A DNA stretch of 64,000 bases, taken from positions 44,566-108,565 of the forward strand of contig CABUIC010000007.1 in the NCBI GenBank assembly GCA_902491515.1. Reading direction: 5' to 3'. This document shows, piece after piece, positions 9,383 through 18,120 of the stretch. Made by a program: the position numbers and the translations under genes. This DNA is from an uncultured Porphyromonadaceae bacterium (GTDB taxonomy: Bacteria > Bacteroidota > Bacteroidia > Bacteroidales > Muribaculaceae). The notes under the pieces are model-generated. The model was not told the origin of the DNA. It made no database searches and saw only the letters and a program-made list of their open reading frames with translations. Positions within the stretch are counted from its first letter, which is position 1; each line of letters begins with the position of its first letter.

Positions 9383-9984
9383 ACCTGATATCCAACATCC
9401 TCTACTGGATTTCCACCGGTCTGCTCGTGCCGGTGATTGTACTCCTTATTTTCTTCTTCGTCCGCGCCCTGATTCTCATCGGAGCGTTTTTCGGACAATA
9501 TATGAACGAAAAAAAGACCACCACCGGCCTCAACGACCGGATAAAGGCCCTGACACCCGGAACCCTCCCCGAATTCGCCGCTTCGCTCCCCGCTAAGCCC
9601 CGCTCGGTCGCCGAAGCCTATGCCGTCAAAATCATAGCCGAAGGCGGCGACGAGGCAAAGGCCGAACTTCTCCTCGCCGAGTACGAGCTGCAGGCCGACA
9701 AGAATATCGCCACTTCCAAGGTCCTCACCAAAATGGGCCCCATTCTCGGTCTGATGGGCACTCTCATCCCGATGGGTCCCGCTCTCGTAGGCCTCGCCTC
9801 GGGCGACATCGCCTCAATGGCCTACAACATGCAGGTGGCTTTTGCCACCACGGTAGTAGGCCTCGTGGTCAGCGCTATAGGCTTCCTCACCCAGCAGGTC
9901 AAGGAGCGCTGGGCCGCCGCCAATCTCACGGTGCTCGAATATCTCGCCGACATTGTCAGACAATCTGAAGATTCCGCGAAATGA
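9379..9984 (+). CDS. hmuU: MotA/TolQ/ExbB-family proton channel, HmuU-type
   Basis: This 201-residue protein has the three-helix pattern of the MotA/TolQ/ExbB family. One segment lies near the N-terminus (residues 8-35) and two follow a cytoplasmic loop (about 117-137 and 150-175). The Gly/Pro-rich motif LGLMGTLIPMGPALVGLASG and FATTVVGLVVSAIGF are typical. Such proteins use the proton motive force to drive a partner, as ExbB does for TonB. It sits between the HmuT-position protein and the DUF2149 gene with 4-nt overlaps at both ends, so it probably forms a dedicated motor for the heme receptor or the chelatase. Confidence 0.8.
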   Translation: MNLISNILYWISTGLLVPVIVLLIFFFVRALILIGAFFGQYMNEKKTTTGLNDRIKALTPGTLPEFAASLPAKPRSVAEAYAVKIIAEGGDEAKAELLLAEYELQADKNIATSKVLTKMGPILGLMGTLIPMGPALVGLASGDIASMAYNMQVAFATTVVGLVVSAIGFLTQQVKERWAAANLTVLEYLADIVRQSEDSAK

Positions 9985-10310
9985 GACGCCGCCGTTCCCT
10001 TCTCAACCGAACAGAAGACAACGACCCGATGAGCGTTGTCAGCAACCTCTTCGACGTGGCCATGGTGTTCGCCGTGGCTCTGATGGTTGCCCTCGTCAGC
10101 CGATACAATATGACCGAGATGTTCTCGCAGGAGGACTTCACTATGGTGAAGAACCCCGGCAAGGAAAACATGGAAATCATCACCAAGGAAGGCGAGAAAA
10201 TCAACCGTTACACACCCTCGGAGGACACCGACCCGTCCTCAAACAAAGGCAAGCGCGTAGGTATCGCCTACGAACTCGAGAACGGCGACATAATCTACGT
10301 CCCTGAATAG
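9981..10310 (+). CDS. hmuV: DUF2149 protein, HmuV-type ExbD-like partner
   Basis: This 109-residue protein matches the DUF2149 family. It has a basic N-terminus (MRRRRSLLNR), one membrane helix (VVSNLFDVAMVFAVALMVAL, about residues 15-35) and a small periplasmic domain ending in GDIIYVPE. The layout parallels ExbD/TolR. Its start overlaps the end of the ExbB-like gene (ATGA), so the two are co-translated. It closes the operon, and the convergent sensor kinase gene ends 6 nt away. No clear terminator is visible between them. Confidence 0.75.
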   Translation: MRRRRSLLNRTEDNDPMSVVSNLFDVAMVFAVALMVALVSRYNMTEMFSQEDFTMVKNPGKENMEIITKEGEKINRYTPSEDTDPSSNKGKRVGIAYELENGDIIYVPE

Positions 10311-10316
10311 AAGCGG

Positions 10317-11690
10317 CTATCCGAGTGTGAATTCAAAGGTCAGGCCGGGGGTATTCCGTGCGGTGATTGTGCCTCCGTGGATAGCTATGGCGTTGCGGAC
10401 GATGGAGAGTCCGAGGCCGGTTCCTCCGGATGCCCGCGAGCGGCCTTTGTCTATCCGGTAGAAACGCTCGAAAATGTGGGGAAGATGTTCTTCAGGGACG
10501 CCGCACCCGTTGTCGCTGAACACGAAATTACCTTCCTTGTCCGAAACGACGCGTATTTCCGAGCCACCGCTGTAGGAGAGTGCGTTTTCAAAAAGATTGC
10601 GGAACACCGACTCAAGAAGGCGCCGGTTGCCCCGGAGTCTCCGGGACGGCACCTCGACAACTATTGAAATATCCGTGCGGAGACGCATTTCCGCGGCTAT
10701 ATCCTCCACAAGTTCGGAGATATCCAGCTCTTCCTTGGAAATCATGTTCTGGCCCTCGTCCATACGGGTGAGTGTCGAAACATCCGAGAGCAACGCGCTG
10801 AGTCGCCGGGCATTCGCTTCGAGACGCCGCTCGAACTCGCGGCGCTTCTCTTCCGGGAGGTCCGGGCGGTCGCGGAGGATGTCGATACACACGAGCATGG
10901 AGGTAACGGGGGTCTTCAGCTCATGGTTGATGTTGTTTGTGAGCTGTTTCTTGAGGCGGATTTTGTCGCGTTCCTCCTCAAGAAGACGGCGGTGACGCTC
11001 CTCGCGCTGGACATAGAGCTTCACGATATGCCCGGCTATGCTCCCGAGCTCGTCGCGGGGAAAGGCCTCGTCGTCCGAGATTCCTTCTCCCCTTTCGGCT
11101 TTCTCGGCGAAACGGTTCAGGCGCATTATGCTTTGCGATATACGCCGCGTTACAAAATACGCCGCCGCACTGACAACCGCGGTAAGCAACAGCATGGTCC
11201 ACAGAAGGCTTCGGTCAGCGCGGAGTGTCTCCTCAAGGCTGTGGGTGTACTGCGCAGCGCTGCGCACCACGGTCTCTCCGTCGGGCGCGAGAGTCGCGGA
11301 GTAGAAATAGTCCACATTGTCGTTTGCCGAGTGACGCTCCGAACTGTTGCCGCGGCCGTTAGCCCTGGCCTGCACAACTTCAGGCCGCGCGTTGTGGTTG
11401 TCGACAGGAAAAGGAGTCGCGTCGTTGTTGTCATAGACCACCTTTCCGTCGCCGTCAATTACCGTGACCCTCAGACTCGTCATGGGCGCCGTCGTACCGG
11501 CCACGGCCTCCGTAGCTCCGAGCCCGCGGGAGAGGCCGTCGATTAGAGCGGAATTGTAGGTCTGGAGACGGGCATCGAGGAGTTCCCGCTTGTAGTCTTT
11601 TTCCCTCGAGAACTGGAAAACGACAAAAACAGCCGTAAGAGTCCAGCAGAGGGCAAGTACGGCTATGAACACCCTCCAGTGGAAAGACAT
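10317..11690 (-). CDS. Sensor histidine kinase
   Basis: This 457-residue two-component sensor has a first membrane helix at about residues 6-26, a periplasmic sensing region of about 135 residues and a second helix at about 162-182. A HAMP-like linker, the phosphorylated-His box NNINHELKTPVTSML (His near 255) and a C-terminal ATPase domain (DNGCGVPEEHLPHIFERFYR, GGTGLGLSIV) follow. The start MSFHWR was preferred because the longer frame would run into the response regulator gene. It lies 1 nt after the stop of its partner regulator, so the two are an operon. The signal is unknown. Convergence with the heme operon makes iron or heme a possible but unproven cue. Confidence 0.9.
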   Translation of the reverse strand: MSFHWRVFIAVLALCWTLTAVFVVFQFSREKDYKRELLDARLQTYNSALIDGLSRGLGATEAVAGTTAPMTSLRVTVIDGDGKVVYDNNDATPFPVDNHNARPEVVQARANGRGNSSERHSANDNVDYFYSATLAPDGETVVRSAAQYTHSLEETLRADRSLLWTMLLLTAVVSAAAYFVTRRISQSIMRLNRFAEKAERGEGISDDEAFPRDELGSIAGHIVKLYVQREERHRRLLEEERDKIRLKKQLTNNINHELKTPVTSMLVCIDILRDRPDLPEEKRREFERRLEANARRLSALLSDVSTLTRMDEGQNMISKEELDISELVEDIAAEMRLRTDISIVVEVPSRRLRGNRRLLESVFRNLFENALSYSGGSEIRVVSDKEGNFVFSDNGCGVPEEHLPHIFERFYRIDKGRSRASGGTGLGLSIVRNAIAIHGGTITARNTPGLTFEFTLG

Positions 11691-11691
11691 C

Positions 11692-12357
11692 TTAATCCTG
11701 CCAGCCATAACCGTAGCCCGAGCGGGCGATGACGCAGCGTCCGTACGTGCCGAGCTTGCTTCTGATTCTGGCCACATGGACGTCGACAGTGCGGTCGTTC
11801 ACAACCGTCCTCTCGGGCCATAGCCGGTCAAGCAATTCATCGCGGGAAAAAATGCGCCCGGGATTCTCCAGAAGGAGGGCAAGAATCTCAAACTCCTTTC
11901 TCGGGAGAACGAGGGGAGCACCGTCGACCGTACATTTCAGCGTGGTCCGGTCGCATTGCACAGGACAATCCCGGACGGAAGGCTTCGAGCGCCTCAGCAC
12001 GGCCCCTACTCTGGCCGCGAGATTTTTCATTGAAAACGGTTTCGGGATGTAGTCGTCAGCTCCGAGCTGAAGGCCGTCAACCATCGACTCCTCGTCGCCA
12101 AGAGCCGTCAGGAAAATCACCGGCACGGACGAAGTCGCCGCTTCGGATTTCAGCCTGCGGGCAAAATCCGTACCGCTCATTCCGTCCATCATCACGTCGA
12201 GAAGAATCAGGTCGAAGGTTTCCGGGGCCATTTCAGCGGCCTCTTCCGCACTTTCGGCACAGACGGTCTCATATCCCTCGGACTCAAGCCAGGCCTTTAC
12301 CCCCTCGCGGATAGTCTCTTCGTCGTCAACTACAAGTATTCGTCCTTTCGTTTCCAT
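11692..12357 (-). CDS. OmpR-family response regulator
   Basis: This 221-residue regulator has an N-terminal receiver domain with the acidic pair DDE at residues 11-13, the phospho-acceptor Asp54 (LILLDVMMDG) and the conserved Lys in DDYIPKPF. A C-terminal winged helix of the OmpR/PhoB type follows (ILALLLENPGRIFSRDELLD, VNDRTVDVHVARIRSKLG). It is encoded directly before its sensor kinase and 13 nt after rmuC on the same strand. Targets cannot be read from the sequence. Confidence 0.92.
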   Translation of the reverse strand: METKGRILVVDDEETIREGVKAWLESEGYETVCAESAEEAAEMAPETFDLILLDVMMDGMSGTDFARRLKSEAATSSVPVIFLTALGDEESMVDGLQLGADDYIPKPFSMKNLAARVGAVLRRSKPSVRDCPVQCDRTTLKCTVDGAPLVLPRKEFEILALLLENPGRIFSRDELLDRLWPERTVVNDRTVDVHVARIRSKLGTYGRCVIARSGYGYGWQD

Positions 12358-12370
12358 ATATTAATCTTCT

Positions 12371-13468
12371 TTATTCGTCTTCATTGTTTTCGGACACCGC
12401 GAGCTTGCTCTTCGCTCCGAGGGCCTTAATTCTGGCCGCCTGCGAAAGGAGACTCCCCCTCTGTCCGTCAAGCTTCACCATCGCCGAATCGCAGGCACGC
12501 CTCGCCCGGTCGAGGGCAAGACCGATGTTTTCCATTTCCTTCAGAAAATCGCTGAACTTGTCGAGCATGTTTCCGGCGAGCCGGGCAATTTCCGCCACAT
12601 TCCGCGTCTGCTTCTCCGAGCGCCAGATCTGCTCTATAAGCTTCAGCACGGAGAGGAGATGCGTCGGTGAGATAATTATCACCCTGCTCTCGAAAGCCGT
12701 TTCCCACAGGTCCTTATCCATCTCCAGCGCCGCCATATACGCTCCTTCGTTGGGAATGAACATAAGCACGAAGTCGGCGCTCTCCCTCCCGAGGCAGTCC
12801 TGATAAGCCTTCGTCCTCAACTCTCCGACATGCTTCCGCACCGATTCAAGGTGAGCCTTTCCGGCTCTGCGCCTCTCATCGTCGGTGGATGCGGCGCAAA
12901 GCTCGAGGTAAGCGCCGATGGAGGTCTTGGCATCCACGGCTATGTTGCGGCCTTCGGTGTAGCGGATTATGACGTCAGGTCGGAGGAGCCCCCCTTCCCC
13001 GTCGCGCACCGTCGACTGGACCAGAAAATCCTCGCCCCGTCTAAGGCCGGCACGCTCGAGAATATTTTCAAGCACATGCTCGCCCCACTGCCCCTGCACA
13101 CGGGTATTGCCGCGAAGGGCGTCGGAGAGGCGGCGCGTCTCGCCGCCGAGCGACTGGCTCAGGGAGGCAAGTTCCCGCAGACGCTCGCCGAGAGCATTCC
13201 GCTCGCTTGCGTTGAGGGCTGACTGCTCCTCGAGGCGGCGACGGACATCGTCCATGCCTTCCCTGACAGGGCGCAGGACTTCGGTCAGGTCGCTCCTTGT
13301 CTGCTCCGTCAGCACCCGCGGCGCATCAAGGAGCTCGAGCCGGGCTTTAAGGGCCGCGTTCTCGGCACCGAGAACCCTTGCCTCATCCATACTCACCGAC
13401 AAACGCCTGTACAGCACAAACACAAGTACAAGGGCGACAAACAGAGCTATTCCGAGTATTATTTCCAT
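12371..13468 (-). CDS. rmuC: DNA recombination protein RmuC
   Basis: This 365-residue RmuC-family protein has one N-terminal membrane helix (IILGIALFVALVLVFVLY), a coiled-coil stretch to about residue 115 and the RmuC core. The core shows GQWGEHVLENILERAGL, RPDVIIRYTEGRNIAVDAKT and FVLMFIPNEGAYMAAL. RmuC proteins are linked to limiting DNA inversion and carry a nuclease-like fold. The ATG at 13468 is preferred over a longer frame because it directly precedes the membrane helix. It is upstream of the two-component pair on the same strand. Confidence 0.88.
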   Translation of the reverse strand: MEIILGIALFVALVLVFVLYRRLSVSMDEARVLGAENAALKARLELLDAPRVLTEQTRSDLTEVLRPVREGMDDVRRRLEEQSALNASERNALGERLRELASLSQSLGGETRRLSDALRGNTRVQGQWGEHVLENILERAGLRRGEDFLVQSTVRDGEGGLLRPDVIIRYTEGRNIAVDAKTSIGAYLELCAASTDDERRRAGKAHLESVRKHVGELRTKAYQDCLGRESADFVLMFIPNEGAYMAALEMDKDLWETAFESRVIIISPTHLLSVLKLIEQIWRSEKQTRNVAEIARLAGNMLDKFSDFLKEMENIGLALDRARRACDSAMVKLDGQRGSLLSQAARIKALGAKSKLAVSENNEDE

Positions 13469-13523
13469 TTCAGGCACAAAAATACAATTATTTTCCCTAA
13501 TTTTGAAGAAAATTTCGCAGGAT

Positions 13524-14282
13524 ATGAATAACGACAATCTGGAATATCAGCCCCCGCGACCGCGGACAAGCGTGAGTGCCGACGAACTGAACGCCGAATG
13601 CCTCCGGCGCCGATACCTTACGCTCCTTGAAAAGGCCGAAGTCTTTCCATCCGAAGCCAACTGGCAGTTCATCATCGACAACAGGATGGAAGGTCTCGGC
13701 GAACTGCTTCTGCGCAAATATCTTGTGTCGTGGCTCATGCCAGAGGACAAACGGAGCATCTACCACCGCCAGGCCATCCGGCTCTTCCCCGAATATCTGA
13801 AGACCGTGGACCGCCAATATGCCCTCAGTGTAGCCTACAGCGACATCGAGTCAGCTCCTGACGCTTTCGTCTCGCTCGTCCGCGAGACCTCGCTGTTCGA
13901 TGCCCGCCAGCTACGCCGCATGGTCGAGGAGCGAGGAGCCGTGGAACTCGTCATACAGGTTCTCGACGTATTCCAGCCTGAATACACAGCTTCCGACGCT
14001 CGGGCCATGCGGGCCCTCCTCGGAGCCCTGCGGGCGTTGCCGAAGCTCGGGCGAGTCGAGGAACGGCATGGGATTTTCTCGCGTGAACTGCGGTATTACT
14101 GTCCCGCCGGCCACTCCAATCCGTCCGGCGAGGCATTCTGCACCCGCGAGGACTGCCGCCTTAACATCTATGGCCTCACCCCCGAGCAGGCCAAGGCCAT
14201 AGACGACTACGAGGCGCGCCTCGAAGCCCTTGAATCGCTCCTCCGCCGCCCCATTCCCAATAAAGAAGGCAATTATCTTTGA
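13524..14282 (+). CDS. Hypothetical protein with zinc-ribbon-like C-terminus
   Basis: This 252-residue soluble protein was not recognised. It is largely helical with many charged residues. Near residues 195-215 it has CPAGHSNPSGEAFCTREDC, a Cys/His cluster that could bind zinc. No signal peptide or membrane segment is seen. A possible -7 box TAATTTTG at 13498-13505 lies upstream without a good -33 partner. It is transcribed divergently from rmuC, with about 55 nt between start codons. The reading frame and codon use look fully coding. Confidence 0.7.
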   Translation: MNNDNLEYQPPRPRTSVSADELNAECLRRRYLTLLEKAEVFPSEANWQFIIDNRMEGLGELLLRKYLVSWLMPEDKRSIYHRQAIRLFPEYLKTVDRQYALSVAYSDIESAPDAFVSLVRETSLFDARQLRRMVEERGAVELVIQVLDVFQPEYTASDARAMRALLGALRALPKLGRVEERHGIFSRELRYYCPAGHSNPSGEAFCTREDCRLNIYGLTPEQAKAIDDYEARLEALESLLRRPIPNKEGNYL

Positions 14283-14305
14283 AAATTGAGTTTTTCTGCC
14301 GAAAA

Positions 14306-14337
14306 TTTGCAAATGCAAAAAATAAGCGCTACCTTTG
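14306..14337 (+). promoter_or_regulatory. Promoter of rpmH
   Basis: TTTG at 14306-14309 and TACCTTTG at 14330-14337 are separated by exactly 20 nt, a full match to the Bacteroidota promoter consensus. The leader before rpmH would be about 40 nt. Confidence 0.8.
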
Positions 14338-14379
14338 CACTCCGAATTGTAGAATAATAATCAACAAACACTATAGGCA

Positions 14380-14535
14380 ATGAAAAGAACTTTCCAACCC
14401 TCGAATCGCAAGAGAGTCAACAAACACGGCTTCCGTGAAAGAATGTCCACCCCCGACGGCCGCAAAGTTCTGGCTCGTCGTCGTGCCAAAGGCCGTGCAC
14501 GCCTGACTGTTTCCAGCTCAATCGCCGGTAAGTAA
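14380..14535 (+). CDS. rpmH: 50S ribosomal protein bL34
   Basis: This 51-residue, very basic protein begins [20 protein letters not shown] and continues [21 protein letters not shown]. These are the invariant parts of bL34, a protein of the large ribosomal subunit. The length is normal for Bacteroidota. It has its own promoter and is followed by a terminator-like hairpin before trmN6. In many bacteria rpmH sits beside dnaA and rnpA. Here neither neighbour is present. Confidence 0.97.
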   Translation: MKRTFQPSNRKRVNKHGFRERMSTPDGRKVLARRRAKGRARLTVSSSIAGK

Positions 14536-14561
14536 GGCTTCTCTCGCAGAGCGAAAATTTT

Positions 14562-14609
14562 CGGGCTTCCCCGTGGCCTCCCGGCCTGAAGGAAGCTCGC
14601 ACTTTTTTT
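14562..14609 (+). terminator. Terminator after rpmH
   Basis: The arm CGGGCTTCC at 14562-14570 pairs with GGAAGCTCG at 14591-14599 (one G-U pair) and is followed by ACTTTTTTT. The T tract runs directly into the start codon of the next gene at 14610. Confidence 0.65.
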
Positions 14610-15317
14610 ATGGGTAAGTTCCGCTTCTCTGACTTTAGCGTCGACGACAGCCGCTGCGGCCAGAAAATTTGCAGCGATGCCGTCCTCTTCGCCGCATGGG
14701 CCTGGCAGGGTCGCCCCGTCCGGGGAACCGTCCTCGACATCGGCACAGGCTCGGGGCTTCTCGCCCTTATCACCGCCAGACTCTGCCCGGACGCCCGTGT
14801 CACGGCCGTGGAACTCGATTCAGAGGCATGCAAAGACGCCCGCGAAAACTTCGCCGCCTTCCCGCACCCGCATCGGCCCCGCCTCGAAGAATGCTCATTC
14901 GAGGCCTTCGTCCCCGTCGAGCCGCCGGACGCAATAATCTGCAACCCTCCCTTTTTCTCCACCGGCGCCCTTGCCTGCGAGGAATCCCGTGCGGCTGCGC
15001 GCCATGAGGCCACGCTCTCGCTCGAAAGCGCGGCCCGCTATGCAGCCCGGCATCTCGCCCCTGACGGTCGCCTGCTTCTCATAGGCCCCGCCGAGCGCGA
15101 GGAGCACACGGTCTTTGCCGCTGAACTGGCCGGGCTCAAACTCCGCCGGAGGGCCCTCGTCCGCACCACACCCCGCAAGGCCCCCACCCGTGCCTTCTGG
15201 GAGTTCAGTCCTCAGGACGGCCCCCTTGAAAGCGAAGAAATCGACATCCGCGACGCAGACAACCGATATTCGCCAGAATACCTGCGCCTTACCGAACACC
15301 TCTACCACCATCTCTGA
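14610..15317 (+). CDS. trmN6: tRNA1(Val) (adenine37-N6)-methyltransferase family protein
   Basis: This 235-residue Rossmann-fold methyltransferase begins with MGKFRFSDFSVDDSRCGQK, the segment shared by the TrmN6/YfiC family. The SAM-binding loop LDIGTGSGLLALI lies at about residue 45, and the catalytic IICNPPFF motif of adenine-N6 enzymes lies near residue 108. The expected role is methylation of A37 in a valine tRNA. It follows rpmH and overlaps closely with the CPBP protease gene, whose GTG start is 1 nt after its stop. Confidence 0.85.
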   Translation: MGKFRFSDFSVDDSRCGQKICSDAVLFAAWAWQGRPVRGTVLDIGTGSGLLALITARLCPDARVTAVELDSEACKDARENFAAFPHPHRPRLEECSFEAFVPVEPPDAIICNPPFFSTGALACEESRAAARHEATLSLESAARYAARHLAPDGRLLLIGPAEREEHTVFAAELAGLKLRRRALVRTTPRKAPTRAFWEFSPQDGPLESEEIDIRDADNRYSPEYLRLTEHLYHHL

Positions 15318-15318
15318 C

Positions 15319-16218
15319 GTGAAACGTTCCGACCTTCTCCTCACTCCCGGCAGACGGATTCTCCTGCTCCTCTGCTTCTTCATCGTGGGCTACGCAGTCA
15401 CCGCCGCCCTCACCTTACCTTTGGCCAAAATCCTCGCCAACAGGATGCCTGCATTCCTGCGCATAGCAACAGTACTTCAGGACCTCCTCCTTTTCATCGC
15501 CCCGGCAATTGCCACCGCCTGCATCATATGCCGCCGACCGGCAGAACTCTTGCGCGTCGATTCCGCTCCCACCGCCCGGGCCGTTCTCTCTGTCGCCCTG
15601 ATTGTCGCCTTGTCGATGCCCGCGATGGAAGCCATCATCTACGCCAACTCCCATCTCCACCTCCCGAAATGTATGGCGTCTTTCGAGTCCGCCGCAAGAG
15701 AGATGGAAGCAACTGCCTCGGCGGTGACCGAAACCCTCCTGCGCAGCAACACGAGCGTCGCTGCCCTTGTGCTGAACGTGCTCATCATAGGAGTTCTGGC
15801 CGGATTTTCCGAAGAACTTCTTTTCCGGGGATGCTTCCAGCGCCTGCTCAGCACCGGCGGAATGAATCCCCACGCCGCGATATGGCTCGTTGCCGCCATT
15901 TTCAGCGCATTCCATTTCCAGCTCTTCGGCTTTGTGCCCCGCATGCTTCTGGGCGCATATTTCGGCTACCTTCTACTGTGGACACGCTCCCTGTGGGCTC
16001 CGATACTCGCACACACACTGAACAATACGGTCTATGTCGTCGCCGCGTGGGTGGCCCTGCGACGCGACCCCTCGGCACCTCTCGAAAGCGAAAGCGCGGG
16101 CGAGCTCTATCCCGCGGTCCTCATCGCGCTCTCCGCACTTGCCACCGTGGCGGCACTCGCCTGGCTCTATTTCGGCGAGAGAAAAAAAAGATTTGCAAAA
16201 TTACAGGAAAAGAACTAA
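15319..16218 (+). CDS. CPBP family intramembrane glutamic endopeptidase
   Basis: This 299-residue polytopic membrane protein carries the CPBP/Abi motifs EELLFRGCFQRLL (the EExxxR motif), FSAFHFQLFGFVPRMLLG and PILAHTLNNTVYV. These give the catalytic Glu and His residues of the CAAX-protease-like family. The start is taken as GTG at 15319, 1 nt after the trmN6 stop, because it gives VKRSDLLLTPGRR just before the first helix. About seven or eight membrane segments are visible. The substrate is unknown. The 3' end contains the promoter of the downstream tRNA-Pro gene. Confidence 0.85.
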   Translation: MKRSDLLLTPGRRILLLLCFFIVGYAVTAALTLPLAKILANRMPAFLRIATVLQDLLLFIAPAIATACIICRRPAELLRVDSAPTARAVLSVALIVALSMPAMEAIIYANSHLHLPKCMASFESAAREMEATASAVTETLLRSNTSVAALVLNVLIIGVLAGFSEELLFRGCFQRLLSTGGMNPHAAIWLVAAIFSAFHFQLFGFVPRMLLGAYFGYLLLWTRSLWAPILAHTLNNTVYVVAAWVALRRDPSAPLESESAGELYPAVLIALSALATVAALAWLYFGERKKRFAKLQEKN

Positions 16219-16223
16219 TTTTG
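16192..16223 (+). promoter_or_regulatory. Promoter of tRNA-Pro
   Basis: TTTG at 16192-16195 and TAATTTTG at 16216-16223 are 20 nt apart, a perfect Bacteroidota arrangement. The promoter lies partly inside the end of the CPBP protease gene and about 17 nt before the mature tRNA. Confidence 0.8.
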
Positions 16224-16239
16224 TACCCACTAATGCAAT

Positions 16240-16313
16240 CGGGGCGTAGCGCAGTCCGGTAGCGCACCTGGTTTGGGACCAGGTGGTCGCAGGTTCGAAT
16301 CCTGTCACCCCGA
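16240..16313 (+). tRNA. tRNA-Pro (anticodon TGG)
   Basis: A 74-nt cloverleaf fits: acceptor CGGGGCG with CACCCCG, D arm GCGC/GCGC, anticodon stem CCTGG/CCAGG with loop TTTGGGA (anticodon TGG at 16274-16276), and T arm with GGTTCGAATCC. The C1-G72 pair and A73 are typical of bacterial tRNA-Pro. One C-A mismatch falls at acceptor position 6:67. The 3' CCA is not encoded. Confidence 0.95.
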
Positions 16314-16484
16314 CCGATGCAAACCCTCTGGCCGTCAGACTATTATGCTGTGCGCTCAGAGGGCTTTCCATTTTATTATTTCGGGCGTTTCTGTAATCAA
16401 ACGCGCCATATTTGGGCGTTTTTTCCGGAATTGTTTCAGCAATGTTTCAGCAATATTGCCTCATAGCTCTATGATGTGCCGTTA

Positions 16485-16516
16485 TTTGGTAGTGTCGGCA
16501 ATAATGCTTACCTTTG
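16485..16516 (+). promoter_or_regulatory. Promoter of the outer membrane barrel gene
   Basis: TTTG at 16485-16488 and TACCTTTG at 16509-16516 are separated by 20 nt. The leader to the ATG at 16554 would be about 32 nt. Confidence 0.8.
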
Positions 16517-16553
16517 CATCATCAACAACCTAACTCATTCAACTGTTAAGAAA

Positions 16554-17168
16554 ATGAAAGTCATCAAACGTATTCTCGTAGTCGGCTTCGCTCTCCTTAT
16601 GTCGGCAAGCGCTTTCGCCGGCGGTTTCCGCATCGGCCCCCGCGTAGGTATCGACGTAAACAGCCTCCGCTTCAATGAAACACTCATCAACTCCGACAAC
16701 CGCGCAGGCTTCACGGGCGGCGTTCAGGTAGAGTTCACGGTTCCCGTAATCAATCTCGGCTTCGACGCTTCTGTTATGTACACCCGCCGCAATGCCGACG
16801 CCCCCATTTCCGTAGCCCAGACCGACGGCTCCGTATATAAAGGCCGCGACTACATCAATATTCCCATCAACTTCAAGTACAAGCTCGGCCTCCCCGCCAT
16901 CGGCAAGATTATCACTCCCTACGTCTTCACGGGCCCGGACTTCGCATTCCTCGCCTCCAAGCGTGCGGCATCCGACGCATGGAACCAGAAGAAAGTCGAC
17001 ATCGCGTGGAACGTGGGTCTGGGTGTGGAACTTATCTCTCACCTTCAGATCGGCGCTTCCTACGGCTTCGGTATCACCAAAGCCGTCGAGACCGTATCGA
17101 GCTTCCAGGGTCAGGAAATCAACGGACGCAACAACTACTGGACTGTAACGGCCGCCTGGCTCTTCTAA
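16554..17168 (+). CDS. Outer membrane beta-barrel protein (PorT-like)
   Basis: This 204-residue protein has a cleavable signal peptide (to about residue 22, SASAFAG) and then amphipathic strands ending in the aromatic signature NNYWTVTAAWLF. Strands such as FRIGPRVGIDVNSLRF and GVGLGVELISHL-like pieces match the outer-membrane-beta-barrel family common in Bacteroidetes (PorT-like, about 200 residues). The ATG at 16554 is supported by the promoter 40-70 nt upstream. It lies 19 nt before nagB, so the two may be co-transcribed. The role is unknown. Confidence 0.8.
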   Translation: MKVIKRILVVGFALLMSASAFAGGFRIGPRVGIDVNSLRFNETLINSDNRAGFTGGVQVEFTVPVINLGFDASVMYTRRNADAPISVAQTDGSVYKGRDYINIPINFKYKLGLPAIGKIITPYVFTGPDFAFLASKRAASDAWNQKKVDIAWNVGLGVELISHLQIGASYGFGITKAVETVSSFQGQEINGRNNYWTVTAAWLF

Positions 17169-17187
17169 ACCATAAACACTACCTGCC

Positions 17188-17979
17188 ATGAGACTCATCA
17201 TCGAACCGGACTACCAGAAAGTGTCGAGCTGGGCAGCCGACTTTGTCGCTTCATGCATCAACGCCGCAAACCCCACCCCCGAACATCCCTTCGTCCTCGG
17301 CTGTCCCACAGGCTCCTCGCCCCTCGGGATGTACCGCGAGCTCATCAAGCTCGTGGAGGAAGGAAAGGTCAGCTTCAAGAACGTCGTGACCTTCAACATG
17401 GACGAATACTGCGGTCTCCCGGAGGAACATCCCGAGAGCTACCACTCCTTCATGTGGAACAATTTCTTCTCCCACATCGACATCAAGCGCGAGAACGTAA
17501 ACATCCTCAACGGCAACGCCGAGGACCTCGAGGCTGAATGCAAAGCTTATGAGGAGAAAATCGCCTCCTACGGCGGCATCGACCTCTTCATGGGCGGCGT
17601 CGGTCCCGACGGCCACATCGCCTTCAACGAACCCGGCTCGTCGCTGACTTCCAAAACGCGCCAGAAGACTCTGACAACCGACACCATCATCGCCAACTCC
17701 CGATTCTTCGAAGGCGACGTGAACCTCGTGCCCAAAACAGCCCTCACCGTCGGCGTCGGCACCGTCATGGCCGCCCGCCGCGTGATGCTCATAGTAAACG
17801 GCCACAACAAGGCCCGCGCTCTCAAGCACGGCGTCGAGGGCGGCATCTCCCAGATGTGGACAATCTCCGCGCTCCAGATGCACCCACACGCCATTATCGT
17901 GGCTGACGAGGACGCATGCGGCGAACTCAAGGTCGACACTTACCGGTATTTCAAGGACATAGAGAAAGCCAACCTCTGA
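17188..17979 (+). CDS. nagB: Glucosamine-6-phosphate deaminase
   Basis: This 263-residue enzyme converts glucosamine-6-phosphate to fructose-6-phosphate and ammonia in amino-sugar breakdown. It shows the family motifs [37 protein letters not shown] (catalytic Asp), [17 protein letters not shown] (catalytic His) and [19 protein letters not shown]. The length equals E. coli NagB (266). It is followed by a strong hairpin terminator. Confidence 0.96.
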   Translation: MRLIIEPDYQKVSSWAADFVASCINAANPTPEHPFVLGCPTGSSPLGMYRELIKLVEEGKVSFKNVVTFNMDEYCGLPEEHPESYHSFMWNNFFSHIDIKRENVNILNGNAEDLEAECKAYEEKIASYGGIDLFMGGVGPDGHIAFNEPGSSLTSKTRQKTLTTDTIIANSRFFEGDVNLVPKTALTVGVGTVMAARRVMLIVNGHNKARALKHGVEGGISQMWTISALQMHPHAIIVADEDACGELKVDTYRYFKDIEKANL

Positions 17980-18017
17980 GCCTGCGCACTCGGACATAGC
18001 TTTATTTAACGCTTTTA

Positions 18018-18060
18018 ACACCCCTCCGCGACAACTTTAGAACGCGGAGGGGTGTTTCAT
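18018..18060 (+). terminator. Terminator after nagB
   Basis: A perfect 13-bp inverted repeat, ACACCCCTCCGCG at 18018-18030 and CGCGGAGGGGTGT at 18043-18055, encloses a 12-nt loop and is followed by TTTCATTT. Confidence 0.8.
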
Positions 18061-18120
18061 TTACGAATGCGAAAGCATGAAGACCATAACAACTGACAAT
18101 ATATACCACACTCCTAAACT

